From assembly GCA_003864495.1 (NCBI GenBank), contig ML133366.1, positions 1,898,871 to 1,962,870 of the forward strand: a stretch of DNA of 64,000 nt, written 5' to 3'. This document shows, piece after piece, positions 51,956-63,787 of the stretch. This DNA comes from Nemopilema nomurai (taxonomy: Eukaryota; Cnidaria; Scyphozoa; Rhizostomeae; Rhizostomatidae). The translations under genes and the position numbers were made by a program. The notes beneath the pieces are model-generated. The model saw only the letters and a list, made by a program, of their open reading frames with translations. It did no database searches and was not told the origin of the DNA. The stretch's first letter is position 1, and each line of letters starts with the position of its first letter.

Positions 51956-53266
51956 CCAGCATAAACTACCCTCTTAATCAAGTGAATGCTACACTTACAT
52001 CACACTTCATTTTTCCATGTTAACCAGGCCTTTTTCTTATATAGACATGTATTATTTGGATCACTGGCTCGTCAATGTGATGAATCCTTGGAACTGAAGT
52101 CAAAGAAACACAAAATTCGAATTTCAGAGAATTGGAACGTCACAGAGCTGCACCTTTAAAGAATAGAATTTATCGAATAGATACACAAAGAGCTGGACTT
52201 TTACGGAACAGTACCTCCATAGAAGTAAACCTCCACAGAATTGGATCTTCACAAAATAAGCCTTCAGACAACGGACTCCACAAAATTTGGGCCTCCACAA
52301 AACTGGGTCTTCATAGAGCAAAAAATCCAAAGAACTGGATCTTCACGAATTAAGCGTTTAGAGAATTTTACGAAACAGATATGACCCTCCACATAGCTGG
52401 ACCCCACAAATTCTGTCCTTCACAGAAATTGACCTTCACACAACTAGGCCTTCACATAACTGCAACTTTAAAGAACTGGATCTTCGCGAAGTAAGCCTTT
52501 AGAGAATTGATCTACACAGATATGAATCTCCACATGACAAGCCCTCCACGAATCTAGTCCTTCAAAGAACTGGGCCGTCACATAACTGCAACTTTAAAAA
52601 ACTGGATCTTCACGAATTAAGCCTTTAGAGAATTGATCGACACAAATATGACCCTCCACATAGCTGGACCCCACAAATCCAGTCCTTCACAGAGCTTGAC
52701 CTTCACACAACTAGGCTTCACATAACTGCAACTTTAAAGAACTGGATCTTCACGAAGTAAGCCTTTAGATAATTGATCTAGACAGATATGACCCTCCACA
52801 TAGCTGGACCCCACAAATCCAGTCCTTCACAGAGCTTGACCTTCACACAACTAGGCCTTCACATAACTGCAACTTTAAAGAACTGGATCTTCACGAAGTA
52901 AGCCTTTAGATAATTGATCTAGACAGATATGACCCTCCACATAGCTGGACCCCCACAAATCTAGTCCTTCACAGAGCTTGATTTCAAAGAACTGGGCCGT
53001 CACATAACTGCAACTTTGCAGAACTGGATCATCACAAAACTAGCCTTTAGACAATGGATCTCTACAGAATTGGACCTCCACAAAACTAAAACTCAACAGA
53101 TGTCTTGGGCCTTGAATGTACCATACAATGACAATAATCAACTTTTGTCATCTCGAAAAAGTGAGTCATCAAACAAGGTACAACCCATTTTACTTTGTTA
53201 CTTCCTTTGAAAAAACACTTTCGTTTATACAATCATAATAAAGGAAATGTTAAACACCTAAAGCAG

Positions 53267-53537
53267 ATCGTTTCCTACCTGGGACGAAAGAGGCTGGTCA
53301 CCACGACTCGTCGCTTTGAAGTAAGGCATAGGGGTGATGAGAGACGTCGTTTCAGGTGCCTTAGGTTGTTGCGTTGGTTGTAATCACAATCCCCCGTTCG
53401 GTGTTTGGTACTGACCTTAGCCCATCGGCTTCGTACACAGGAGCATTGAATTGGCGTATCTCGACGAGGTCTAGAGATATGCACGGGGAGCGTCTTTGCT
53501 GATTGACCAATGATTCGGAGCGACTGCAAACTTTTTT
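53267..53537. repeat. 271-bp core, copy 2
   Basis: Identical in length to copy 1. On the plus strand an ATG at 53100, a donor AAG|GTACAA (intron 53178-53266, 89 bp) and acceptor AAGCAG|ATCG would join in phase 0 to a 64-aa Arg-rich product (MSWALNVPYNDNNQLLSSRK at the N-terminus, RHRGDERRRFRCLRLLRWL at the C-terminus). Whether this is ever used is unclear because the frame is broken in copies 4 and 7. Confidence 0.9.
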
Positions 53538-55302
53538 ACAGCATAAACTACCCTCTTAATCAAGTGAATGCTACACTTACATCACACTTCATTTTTCCAT
53601 GTTAACCATGCCTTTTTCTTATATAGACGTGTATTATTTGGATCACTGGCTCGTCAATGTGATGAATCATTGGAACTGAAGTCAAAGAAACACGAAATGG
53701 AATTTCACAGAATTGGAATGTAACAGAGCTGAACCTTCAAAGAATAGAATTTATAGAATAGATACTCAAAGAGCTGGACTTTTACGGAACAGTACCTCCA
53801 TAGAAGTAAACCTCCACAGAATTGGATCTTCACAAAATAAGCCTTCAGACAACGGACCTCCACAAAATTGGGCCTCCACAAAACTGGGTCTTCATAGAGC
53901 AAAAAATCCAAAGAACTGGATCTTCACGAATTAAGCGTTTAGAGAATTTTACGAAACAGATATGACCCTCCACATAGCTGGACCCCACAAATTCTGTCCT
54001 TCACAGAAATTGACCTTCACACAACTAGGCCTTCACATAACTGCAACTTTAAAGAACTGGATCTTCGCGAAGTAAGCCTTTAGAGAATTGATCTACACAG
54101 ATATGAATCTCCACATGACAAGCCCTCCACGAATCTAGTCCTTCAAAGAACTGGGCCGTCACATAACTGCAACTTTAAAAAACTGGATCTTCACGAATTA
54201 AGCCTTTAGAGAATTGATCGACACAAATATGACCCTCCACATAGCTGGACCCCACAAATCCAGTCCTTCACAGAGCTTGACCTTCACACAACTAGGCCTT
54301 CACATAACTGCAACTTTAAAGAACTGGATCTTCACGAAGTAAGCCTTTAGATAATTGATCTAGACAGATATGACCCTCCACATAGCTGGACCCCACAAAT
54401 CCAGTCATTCACAGAGCTTGACCTTCACACAACTAGGCCTTCACATAACTGCAACTTTAAAGAACTGGATCTTCACGAAGTAAGCCTTTAGATAATTGAT
54501 CTAGACAGATATGACCCTCCACATAGCTGGACCCCCACAAATCTAGTCCTTCACAGAGCTTGAACTCCAAAGAACTGGGCCGTCACAGATCTGGATCTCA
54601 GCAGAACTGGATCGTCACGAAGTGAGCCGTTAGAGAATTGATATCCACAGAACTGGACCTTCACAGAACTGCAACTTTGCAGAACTTGATCCCCATGAAG
54701 TAAGCCTTTAGAGAATGGACCTCCAAGAACTGGGTCTTCATAGAGCAGCAACTTCAAAGAACTGGATCGTCACGAAGTGAGCCCTTAGAGAATTGATATC
54801 CACAGAACTGGACCTTCACAGAAACTGCAACTTTGCAGAACTTGATCCCCATGAAGTAAGCCTTTAGAGAATGGACCTCCAAGAACTGGGTCTTCATAGA
54901 GCAGCAACTTCAAAGAACTGGATCTTCACGAAGTAAGCCTTTAGATAATTGATCTAGACAGATATGACCCTCCACATAGCTGGACCCCCACAAATCTAGT
55001 CCTTCACAGAGCTTGATTTCCAAAGAACTGGGCCGTCACATAACTGCAACTTTGCAGAACTGGATCATCACAAAACTAGCCTTTAGACAATGGATCTCTA
55101 CAGAATTGGACCTCTACAAAACTAAAACTCAACAGATGTCTTGGGCCTTGAATGTACCATACAATGACAATAATCAACTTTTGTCATCTCGAAAAAGTGA
55201 GTCATCAAACAAGGTACAACCCATTTTACTTTGTTACTTCATTTGAATAAACACTTTCGTTTATACAATCATAATAAAGGAAATGTTAAACACCTAAAGC
55301 AG

Positions 55303-55573
55303 ATCGTTTCCTACCTGGGACGAAAGAGGCTGGTCACCACGACTCATCGCTTTGAAGTAAGGCATAGGGGTGATGAGAGACGTCGTTTCAGGTGCCTTAG
55401 GTTGTTGCGTTGGTTGTAATCACAATCCCCCGTTCGGTGTTTGGTACTGACCTTAGCCCATCGGCTTCGTACACAGGAGCATTGAATTGGCGTATCTCGA
55501 CGAGGTCTAGAGATATGCACGGGGAGCGTCTTTGCTGATTGACCAATGATTCGGAGCCACTGCAAACTTTTTT
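55303..55573. repeat. 271-bp core, copy 3
   Basis: Carries A at the variable CGACTC(A/G)TCGC site, like copies 1 and 7, and a private G-to-C change (GGAGCCACTGC) near the right end. The upstream sequence would permit the same spliced frame as copy 2. Confidence 0.9.
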
Positions 55574-56773
55574 ACAGCATAAACTACCCTCTTAATCAAG
55601 TGAATGCTACACTTACATCACACTTCATTTTTCCATGTTAACCATGCCTTTTTCTTATATAGACATGTATTATTTGGATCACTGGCTCGTCAATGTGATG
55701 AATCATTGGAACTGAAGTCAAAGAAACACGAAATGGAATTTCACAGAATTGGAACGCGACAGAGCTGCACCTTTAAAGAATAGAATTTATGGAATAGATA
55801 CACAAAGAGCTGGACTTTTACGGAACAGTACCTCCATAGAAGTAAACCTCCACAGAATTGGATCTTCACAAAATAAGCCTTCAGACAACGGACCTCCACA
55901 AAATTGGGCCTCCACAAAACTGGGTCTTCATAGAGCAAAAAATCCAAAGAACTGGATCTTCACGAATTAAGCGTTTAGAGAATTTTACGAAACAGATATG
56001 ACCCTCCACATAGCTGGACCCCACAAATCCAGTCCTTCACAGAGCTTGACCTTCACACAACTAGGCCTTCACATAACTGCAACTTTAAAGAACTGGATCT
56101 TCACGAAGTAAGCCTTTAGATAATTGATCTAGACAGATATGACCCTCCACATAGCTGGACCCCCACAAATCTAGTCCTTCACAGAGCTTGAACTCCAAAG
56201 AACTGGGCCGTCACAGATCTGGATCTCAGCAGAACTGGATCGTCACGAAGTGAGCCCTTAGAGAATTGATATCCACAGAACTGGACCTTCACAGAACTGC
56301 AACTTTGCAGAACTTGATCCCCATGAAGTAAGCCTTTAGAGAATGGACTTCCAAGAACTGGGTCTTCATAGAGCAGCAACTTCAAAGAACTGGATCTTCA
56401 CGAAGTAAGCCTTTAGATAATTGATCTAGACAGATATGACCCTCCACATAGCTGGACCCCCACAAATCTAGTCCTTCACAGAGCTTGATTTCCAAAGAAC
56501 TGGGCCGTCACATAACTGCAACTTTGCAGAACTGGATCATCACAAAACTAGCCTTTAGACAATGGATCTCTACAGAATTGGACCTCCACAAAACTAAAAC
56601 TCAACAGATGTCTTGGGCCTTGAATGTACCATACAATGACAATAATCAACTATTGTCATCTCGAAAAGTGAGTCATCAAACAAGGTACAACCCATTTTAC
56701 TTTGTTACTTCATTTGAAAAAACACTTTCGTTTATACAATCATAATAAAGGAAATGTTAAACACCTTAAGCAG

Positions 56774-57044
56774 ATCGTTTCCTACCTGGGACGAAAGAGG
56801 CTGGTCACCACGACTCGTCGCTTTGAAGTAAGGCATAGGGGTGATGAGAGACGTCGTTTCAGGTGCCTTAGGTTGTTGCGTTGGTTGTAATCACAATCCC
56901 CCGTTCGGTGTTTGGTACTGACCTTAGCCCATCGGCTTCGTACACAGGAGCATTGAATTGGCGTATCTCGACGAGGTCTAGAGATATGCACGGGGAGCGT
57001 CTTTGCTGATTGACCAATGATTCGGAGCGACTGCAAACTTTTTT
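56774..57044. repeat. 271-bp core, copy 4
   Basis: Core intact, with G at the CGACTC(A/G)TCGC site. The upstream leader has CTCGAAAAGTGAG, one A fewer than other copies (CTCGAAAAAGTGAG), which would shift the hypothetical spliced frame. Confidence 0.9.
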
Positions 57045-57915
57045 ACAGCATAAACTACCCTCTTAATCAAGTGAATGCTACACTTACATCACACTCCATT
57101 TGTCCATGTTAACCATACTTGTTTCTTATATAGGCATGTATTATTTCATTTTATGGTTCGTCAATGTGGTGAATACTTTGAACTGAAGTCATAGAAACAC
57201 AGAGTAGACTTTCACAGAACTGGAGTTTCACAGAGCTGCACCTTTAAAGAAAAGGAATTAGCGAATGGACCTACAGAGTACTGGACTTTTTCAGAACTAG
57301 ACGTTTACAGAATGGGTATTAACAGAACTAGAACTTCAAAGAACTGTGCCATCACAGATCAGGATCTCAGCAGAACTGGATCGTCACGAAGTGAGCCCTT
57401 AGCGAATTGATATCCACAGAACTGGACCTTCACAAAACTGCAACTTTGCAGAACTTGATCCCCATGAAGTAAGCCTTTAGAGAATGGACCTCCAAGAACT
57501 GGGTCTTCATAGAGCAGCAACTTCAAAGAACTGGATCTTCACGAAGTAAGCCTTTAGAGAATTGATCGACACAGATATGACCCTCCACATAGCTGGACCC
57601 CCACAAATCTAGTCCTTCACAGAGCTTGATTTCCAAAGAACTGGGCCGTCACATAACTGCAACTTTGCAGAACTGGATCATCACAAAACTATCCTTTAGA
57701 CAATGGATCTCTACAGAATTGGACCTCCACAGAACTAAAACTCAACAGATGTCTTGGGCCTTGAATGTACCATACAATGACAATAATCAACTTTTGTCAT
57801 CTCGAAAAAGTGAGTCATCAAACAAGGTACAACCTATTTTACTTTGTTACTTCATTTGAATAAACACTTTCGTTCATACAATCAAAAGAAAAGAAATGTT
57901 AAACACCTTAAGCAG

Positions 57916-58186
57916 ATCGTTTCCTACCTGGGACGAAAGAGGCTGGTCACCACGACTCGTCGCTTTGAAGTAAGGCATAGGGGTGATGAGAGACGTCGTT
58001 TCAGGTGCCTTAGGTTGTTGCGTTGGTTGTAATCACAATCCCCCGTTCGGTGTTTGGTACTGACCTTAGCCCATCGGCTGCGTACACAGGAGCATTGAAT
58101 TGGCGTATCTCGACGAGGTCTAGAGATATGCACGGGGAGCGTCTTTGCTGATTGACCAATGATTCGGAGCGACTGCAAACTTTTTT
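57916..58186. repeat. 271-bp core, copy 5
   Basis: Core intact with one private change (CATCGGCTGCGTAC for CATCGGCTTCGTAC). It belongs to the 1142-bp spacer subtype shared with copies 4 and 6. Confidence 0.9.
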
Positions 58187-59057
58187 ACAGCATAAACTAC
58201 CATCTTAATCAAGTGAATGCTACACTTACATCACACTCCATTTGTCCATGTTAACCATACTTGTTTCTTATATAGGCATGTATTATTTCAATTTATGGTT
58301 CGTCAATGTGGTGAATACTTTGAACTGAAGTCATAGAAACACAGAGTAGACTTTCACAGAACTGGAGTTTCACAGAGCTGCACCTTTAAAGAAAAGGAAT
58401 ATGCGAATGGACCTGCAGAGTACTGGACTTTTTCAGAACTAGACGTTTACAGAATGGGTATTAACAGAACTAGAACTTCAAAGAACTGTGCCATCACAGA
58501 TCAGGATCTCAGCAGAACTGGATCGTCACGAAGTGAGCCCTTAGAGAATTGATATCCACAGAACTGGACCTTCACAGAACTGCAACTTTGCAGAACTTGA
58601 TCCCCATGAAGTAAGCCTTTAGAGAATGGACCTCCAAGAACTGGGTCTTCATAGAGCAGCAACTTCAAAGAACTGGATCTTCACGAAGTAAGCCTTTAGA
58701 GAATTGATCGACACAGATATGACCCTCCACATAGCTGGACCCCCACAAATCTAGTCCTTCACAGAGCTTGATTTCCAAAGAACTGGGCCGTCACATAACT
58801 GCAACTTTGCAGAACTGGATCATCACAAAACTATCCTTTAGACAATGGATCTCTACAGAATTGGACCTCCACAGAACTAAAACTCAACAGATGTCTTGGG
58901 CCTTGAATGTACCATACAATGACAATAATCAACTTTTGTCATCTCGAAAAAGTGAGTCATCAAACAAGGTACAACCTATTTTACTTTGTTACTTCATTTG
59001 AATAAACACTTTCGTTCATACAATCAAACGAAAAGAAATGTTAAACACCTTAAGCAG

Positions 59058-59328
59058 ATCGTTTCCTACCTGGGACGAAAGAGGCTGGTCACCACGACTC
59101 GTCGCTTTGAAGTAAGGCATAGGGGTGATGAGAGACGTCGTTTCAGGTGCCTTAGGTTGTTGCGTTGGTTGTAATCACAATCCCCCGTTCGGTGTTTGGT
59201 ACTGACCTTAGCCCATCGGCTTCGTACACAGGAGCATTGAATTGGCGTATCTCGACGAGGTCTAGAGATATGCACGGGGAGCGTCTTTGCTGATTGACCA
59301 ATGATTCGGAGCGACTGCAAACTTTTTT
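59058..59328. repeat. 271-bp core, copy 6
   Basis: I see no private change in the core; it has G at the CGACTC(A/G)TCGC site. Its unit is nearly the same as that of copy 5 over the full 1142 bp, indicating a recent duplication or conversion. Confidence 0.9.
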
Positions 59329-60199
59329 ACAGCATAAACTACCATCTTAATCAAGTGAATGCTACACTTACATCACACTCCATTTGTCCATGTTAACCAT
59401 ACTTGTTTCTTATATAGGCATGTATTATTTCAATTTATGGTTCGTCAATGTGGTGAATACTTTGAACTGAAGTCATAGAAACACAGAGTAGACTTTCACA
59501 GAACTGGAGTTTCACAGAGCTGCACCTTTAAAGAAAAGGAATTAGCGAATGGACCTACAGAGTACTGGACTTTTTCAGAACTAGACGTTTACAGAATGGG
59601 TATTAACAGAACTAGAACTTCAAAGAACTGTGCCATCACAGATCAGGATCTCAGCAGAACTGGATCGTCACGAAGTGAGCCCTTAGAGAATTGATATCCA
59701 CAGAACTGGACCTTCACAGAACTGCAACTTTGCAGAACTTGATCCCCATGAAGTAAGCCTTTAGAGAATGGACCTCCAAGAACTGGGTCTTCATAGAGCA
59801 GCAACTTCAAAGAACTGGATCTTCACGAAGTAAGCCTTTAGAGAATTGATCGACACAGATATGACCCTCCACATAGCTGGACCCCCACAAATCTAGTCCT
59901 TCACAGAGCTTGAACTCCAAAGAACTGGGCCGTCACATAACTGCAACTTTGCAGAACTGGATCATCACAAAACTAGCCTTTAGACAATGGATCTCTACAG
60001 AATTTGACCTCCACAGAACTAAAACTCAACAGATGTCTTGGGCCTTGAATGTACCATACAATGACAATAATCAACTTTTGTCATCTCGAAAAAGTGAGTC
60101 ATCAAACAAGGTACAACCTATTTTACTTTGTTACTTCATTTGAAAAAACACTTTCGTTTATACAATCATAATAAAGGAAATGTTAAACACCTAAAGCAG

Positions 60200-60470
60200 A
60201 TCGTTTCCTAACTGGGACGAAAGAGGCTGGTCACCACGACTCATCGCTTTGAAGTAAGGCATAGGGGTGATGAGAGACGTCGTTTCAGGTGCCTTAGGTT
60301 GTTGCGTTGGTTGTAATCACAATCCCCCGTTCGGTGTTTGGTACTGACCTTAGCCCATCGGCTTCGTACACAGGAGCATTGAATTGGCGTATCTCGACGA
60401 GGTCTAGAGATATGCACGGGGAGCGTCTTTGCTGATTGACCAATGATTCGGAGCGACTGCAAACTTTTTT
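60200..60470. repeat. 271-bp core, copy 7 (last)
   Basis: Has CCTAACTGGG where the others have CCTACCTGGG, which creates a stop in the plus-strand frame, and A at the CGACTC(A/G)TCGC site. The downstream flank first follows the spacer type of units 1-3 and then, from about 60720, the ACGTTTACTGAGTGGGTATT type seen in units 4-6, before the array ends near 60795. Confidence 0.9.
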
Positions 60471-60968
60471 ACAGCATAAACTACCATCTTAATCAAGTGA
60501 ATGCTACACTTACATCACACTTCATTTTTCCATGTTAACCATGCCTTTTTCTTATATAGACATGTATTATTTGGATCACTGGCTCGTCAATGTGATGAAT
60601 CCTTGGAACTGAAGTCAAAGAAACACAAAATTCGAATTTCAGAGAATTGGAATGTAACAGAGCTGAACCTTCAAAGAATAGAAATTAGCGAGTGGACCTT
60701 AAAAATACTGTTCTTTTTCGGAACTAGACGTTTACTGAGTGGGTATTCACAGAACTAGAACTACATAGAGCTGTGTCATCACAGATCTGAATCCACCCGT
60801 TCCACTTCTAATCAAGGGTGTACATCCACACTAATCATTTGGTTAATCGTGGACCCAGACCTTGTGGAATGTACACCTTTTGAACTTCATATTCCCAAGA
60901 TCATAACCCCCATACGATAAACACGACAACAAGATGACAGCAGCACGAAAATTCACAGAAGAGCGGTG

Positions 60969-61088
60969 ATGACAAAGTGCGGAGATCGTTTTCGATACTT
61001 AAATGAAAAGACTGGCTTGCCTATTGAAGCTATTAAACGGTGGATAAACAATCGATCACTTGGGCCTAGACGGGCACTTCTGTTATAG
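60969..61088 (+). CDS. Small frame resembling homeodomain helices II-III
   Basis: A 39-aa plus frame from ATG (60969) to TAG (61086-61088) contains RFRYLNEKTGLPIEAIKRW followed by INNRSLGPRRA. The pattern LxxxTGL-x5-(I/V)KRWxxNR resembles the turn and recognition helix of homeodomains (WFxNxR), with I in place of F after W. The frame stays open about 17 codons upstream to a TAA. Helix I is not visible, so this may be a fragment of a DNA-binding gene or transposon protein, or a coincidence. Confidence 0.3.
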   Translation: MTKCGDRFRYLNEKTGLPIEAIKRWINNRSLGPRRALLL

Positions 61089-62082
61089 CTTGGTCATATT
61101 TCTGTACCTTTTTTTCGATTTCACCATGTGAATAGTGGTGCTATCATCGAAAACTTTTGGTTCTTTCCGTGACCGAGAAGCCAGTCGTGAGATCGAATAG
61201 GTCAAAATCGGCTCAGGCCTATAGCCATGGGGTAGCATGGGGTGGCAATACAACCCCGGAGGCAATTAGAGCCAGGTGTTTGCCACCCCCAGAAATTGTT
61301 TTTAATACTCAACGTCTGGGCTGTTAGGGAACCAATGCTTAAAAGCACAACTATTAATCTGAAAAATAACTTTTCAATACCTAACAGATATACTGCTATG
61401 AAATGAACGAAATAAGTTGTGCTAAGTGCAAGCTGCCCTATTATTAACTGCCGAACAAAATGTAACTGCCCTATTATTAGTGCAAACTACCAACATTTGC
61501 GAAAATACAATTTTTACCAGTGCCGTCGGAATAAAATTTGGGGGCTGCCCATTGCATTCCCTTTCATTCAGTACACCGTTATAAAGGTAACAAACTAAAG
61601 TTTAACAATAATTGAGGGGGGGCTGCAGTCTCCCGGGCCCCCGGCTCCTACGGGCCTGTTTACAGTTGATGCTAATTACAGATGCTACAATTACCGTCTC
61701 CATTCTATGCATTGTTATGTTTAAAAGAAGCTTTAAATTCGCTGGACTGTATTTCAAAAGTCTTTTTTGTTGTTTAGCCTAGCCCCCTCCCCCTCCGAAA
61801 AATTGACTTTATTGGAAATTTTGCCACCCCGGCTGCGAAGACCTGGCTACGGGCCTGCATGTCCCTCGTGGATTTCATGCTGATGAGTTGGTTTTACCAT
61901 TTTCTGCCCCCTCTAAACTAATTGCTTTAATAAAAGTGGCACACACAACCATTCCTCATCTGAGTTTGAGGCTGCAACCAGGTGGTAGCGACTGTTTCTT
62001 TTCTCCGATTTTCTCATTTTCCATTTTGACATGTAAACTTTGATTTACACATTGGTTCTTTGGTTTTTACCTTCTATGCCTA
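61089..62082. repeat. Degenerate interspersed repeat DNA
   Basis: Related GC-rich phrases recur: GGCTCCTACGGGCCTG (61643), GGCTACGGGCCTGCATG (61846), and GGCTATAGGCCTGAGCC on the minus strand near 61205-61225, together with CCACCCCGGCTGCG. These look like fragments of old transposons. No coding capacity is recognised. Confidence 0.45.
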
Positions 62083-63620
62083 TCAAAACAAAACGCGATT
62101 TATTCGCCCCCACTGTTTGATAAAGTAGATACCATGTTTACTCCACGAACAATTCCTAATCCAACACATTAGATATTTATTTGACTTGATTGACAAGAGC
62201 TTATTTACTAGCGGGGAATACCCGCTTAGAATGTCCGTGCTCCTGTACAGCAATTCTTTCGTAATAAACACTTGGCTGCCTCTTCCAGACACGGTAGAAG
62301 CTTGTTTGGACACGCAAGTGAGAGATAAGCTCTGGAAAACCAGGCCACCCCAGGAAAGAACCACAGAAGCAGACGGTGGCAGTGACAGAAGCTTGATTGA
62401 AGCTGAATCTCCATTGACGCTTAAATTCTGCCCATTCCAACCTCCACTGATTTCCATCAAATTTTAGCGCGCGAGAGATTTTTGGAACAAAGATAGTGTC
62501 TCGGCCTGATATATTTATATATATATTAAAATGTGTAAAGGTTTTATCTATTAGTTGTGCTGCGTGCAGTATCTGTGATCGGTCGTAATCTTGTTGACAG
62601 CTACGTATCGTCTTATGTCAATGTATCATTTCCGTTATTGTGATTCTGTCGATTGCCGTAGAGTCACGTATCACTGTTGATTGTCACTTCTAATTATATT
62701 CAGTGTCTTTCATTTGTCATGCTCCTTCATTTCGGCTTCAACGTATCTTCTCCCGCGCTATCAAAAACCCCACATCGTTACAATATGTCTAATGCAGTCA
62801 AGTGTCAAAGTGACAGTCGTTTCGCTTTAGGAGCTGTCTCAGATTATGGTGAAATTTTAGTTTTGATGAAAGTTGAGCCTGGCATTATTCTTAAATATTA
62901 CCAATTTTGAGGCTCATCTATCTCATATTGGCAATACTCCTGAAAAGTCTGGGTACAGAACAGTAATATCCTAAAAATGTAATTACGCACCGCATTGCTT
63001 CGCCCAATCCTGTTGTAACTGATGCTACTAATAGATCAAACAAGATATTTGTGCAGCAGCAATCCTTTTGCGTCAGACATTGATGGGGGTACCCAGGAAA
63101 TCATGACAAGCATGGAGTATTTCGGATTAACATCCAACTTTACCCTTCTGAGAACTACGGGTTGCCCCTCTGTGTCACGAATTTTCTTATATTTATGTAT
63201 CTTATATATATATATTTCATATTTTAATTTATACACATTCTTTTAATTATATATTCTATTTATCCTTTCTTCCTGTGCAAATTTGCGGCAATTGATGCAC
63301 TTCCTTCAAGAATGGCACCCGTGTTTCCAGGTTCAAACAACTGATGTCAAGACTTCTTTATGGCAATCAATTCATGTCAAAGTTCAACTTAACCTACCGT
63401 TGTCTGAAACAAGTACTGCTGATTATTGCAAAATTGCAAACAACGAATTCGGGTCTTTCTTTACAAGATTTGTTCACGTTACTATTACTATTACTTACTA
63501 TTACTTCAAAGCATTTATAAGCTTCAGGCAAACGGAAATGGATGCCTCAAAATCACACTGGCAAATCTCAACGGGAGATAAGGGGATGCCGCCGCTCTGT
63601 GCGCAAAACCAACGTCTCAC
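62083..63620. other. Intergenic DNA upstream of the ALDH3 gene
   Basis: Open frames on both strands across 62083-62467 (125 codons minus, 93 plus) have no recognised domain and overlap antiparallel, so neither is called. Short AT microsatellites occur at 62508-62530 and 63188-63235. A plus stretch at 63055-63185 (NPFASDIDGGTQEIMTSMEY) reads protein-like but has no supporting splice sites that I could confirm. Confidence 0.4.
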
Positions 63621-63687
63621 CTGCTAAACGTTGTACTTTGGACGCCAGACGAAAGTACGAATTGCACCAGCCTGCCACGAAGACAAG

Positions 63688-63774
63688 GTAAGGCCGTAAA
63701 GACAACTTTTAGCCAAGTTATCTGCATAAGTCGCCATATCGAGCGAAGTTAACTATCTGGCAGCGAGTTTGCAG
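63688..63774 (+). other. Probable 87-bp intron in the ALDH3 5' leader
   Basis: Donor ACAAG|GTAAGG at 63688 and acceptor GTTTGCAG| ending at 63774 frame an AT-richer 87-bp segment. The acceptor lies 13 bp before the ATG. This would place a non-coding first exon left of 63687. It is inferred from splice signals only. Confidence 0.45.
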
Positions 63775-63787
63775 GCGAGGAGGAAAC

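Larger units (their letters stand above)
51591..60795. repeat. Seven-unit tandem array (271-bp core plus spacers)
   Basis: Core copies end at 51955, 53537, 55573, 57044, 58186, 59328 and 60470, so unit lengths are 1582, 2036, 1471, 1142, 1142 and 1142 bp. All units point the same way. Spacers are built from degenerate pieces of about 20 bp of the type CACAGAACTGGACCTTCA, and from a block of about 135 bp (from GAACTGGATCTTCACGAAG to ACATAACTGCAACTTTAAA) present in different numbers, which explains the length differences. After the last core a partial spacer continues to about 60795 and stops. Units 4-6 form one spacer subtype (CATTTGTCCATG, ATACTTGTTTC), and units 1-3 and 7 another (CATTTTTCCATG, ATGCCTTTTTC). 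Confidence 0.95.

Noticed and set aside
53195..60143. Plus-strand 73-77-codon frames in the array spacers
   Set aside because: They run through degenerate 20-bp spacer repeats and mirror frames on the minus strand; only the short part next to the splice-like sites is discussed as a hypothesis.
62083..62467. Gene in the 125-codon minus frame or the 93-codon plus frame
   Set aside because: They overlap antiparallel, neither has a recognised domain, and the composition alone can explain both.
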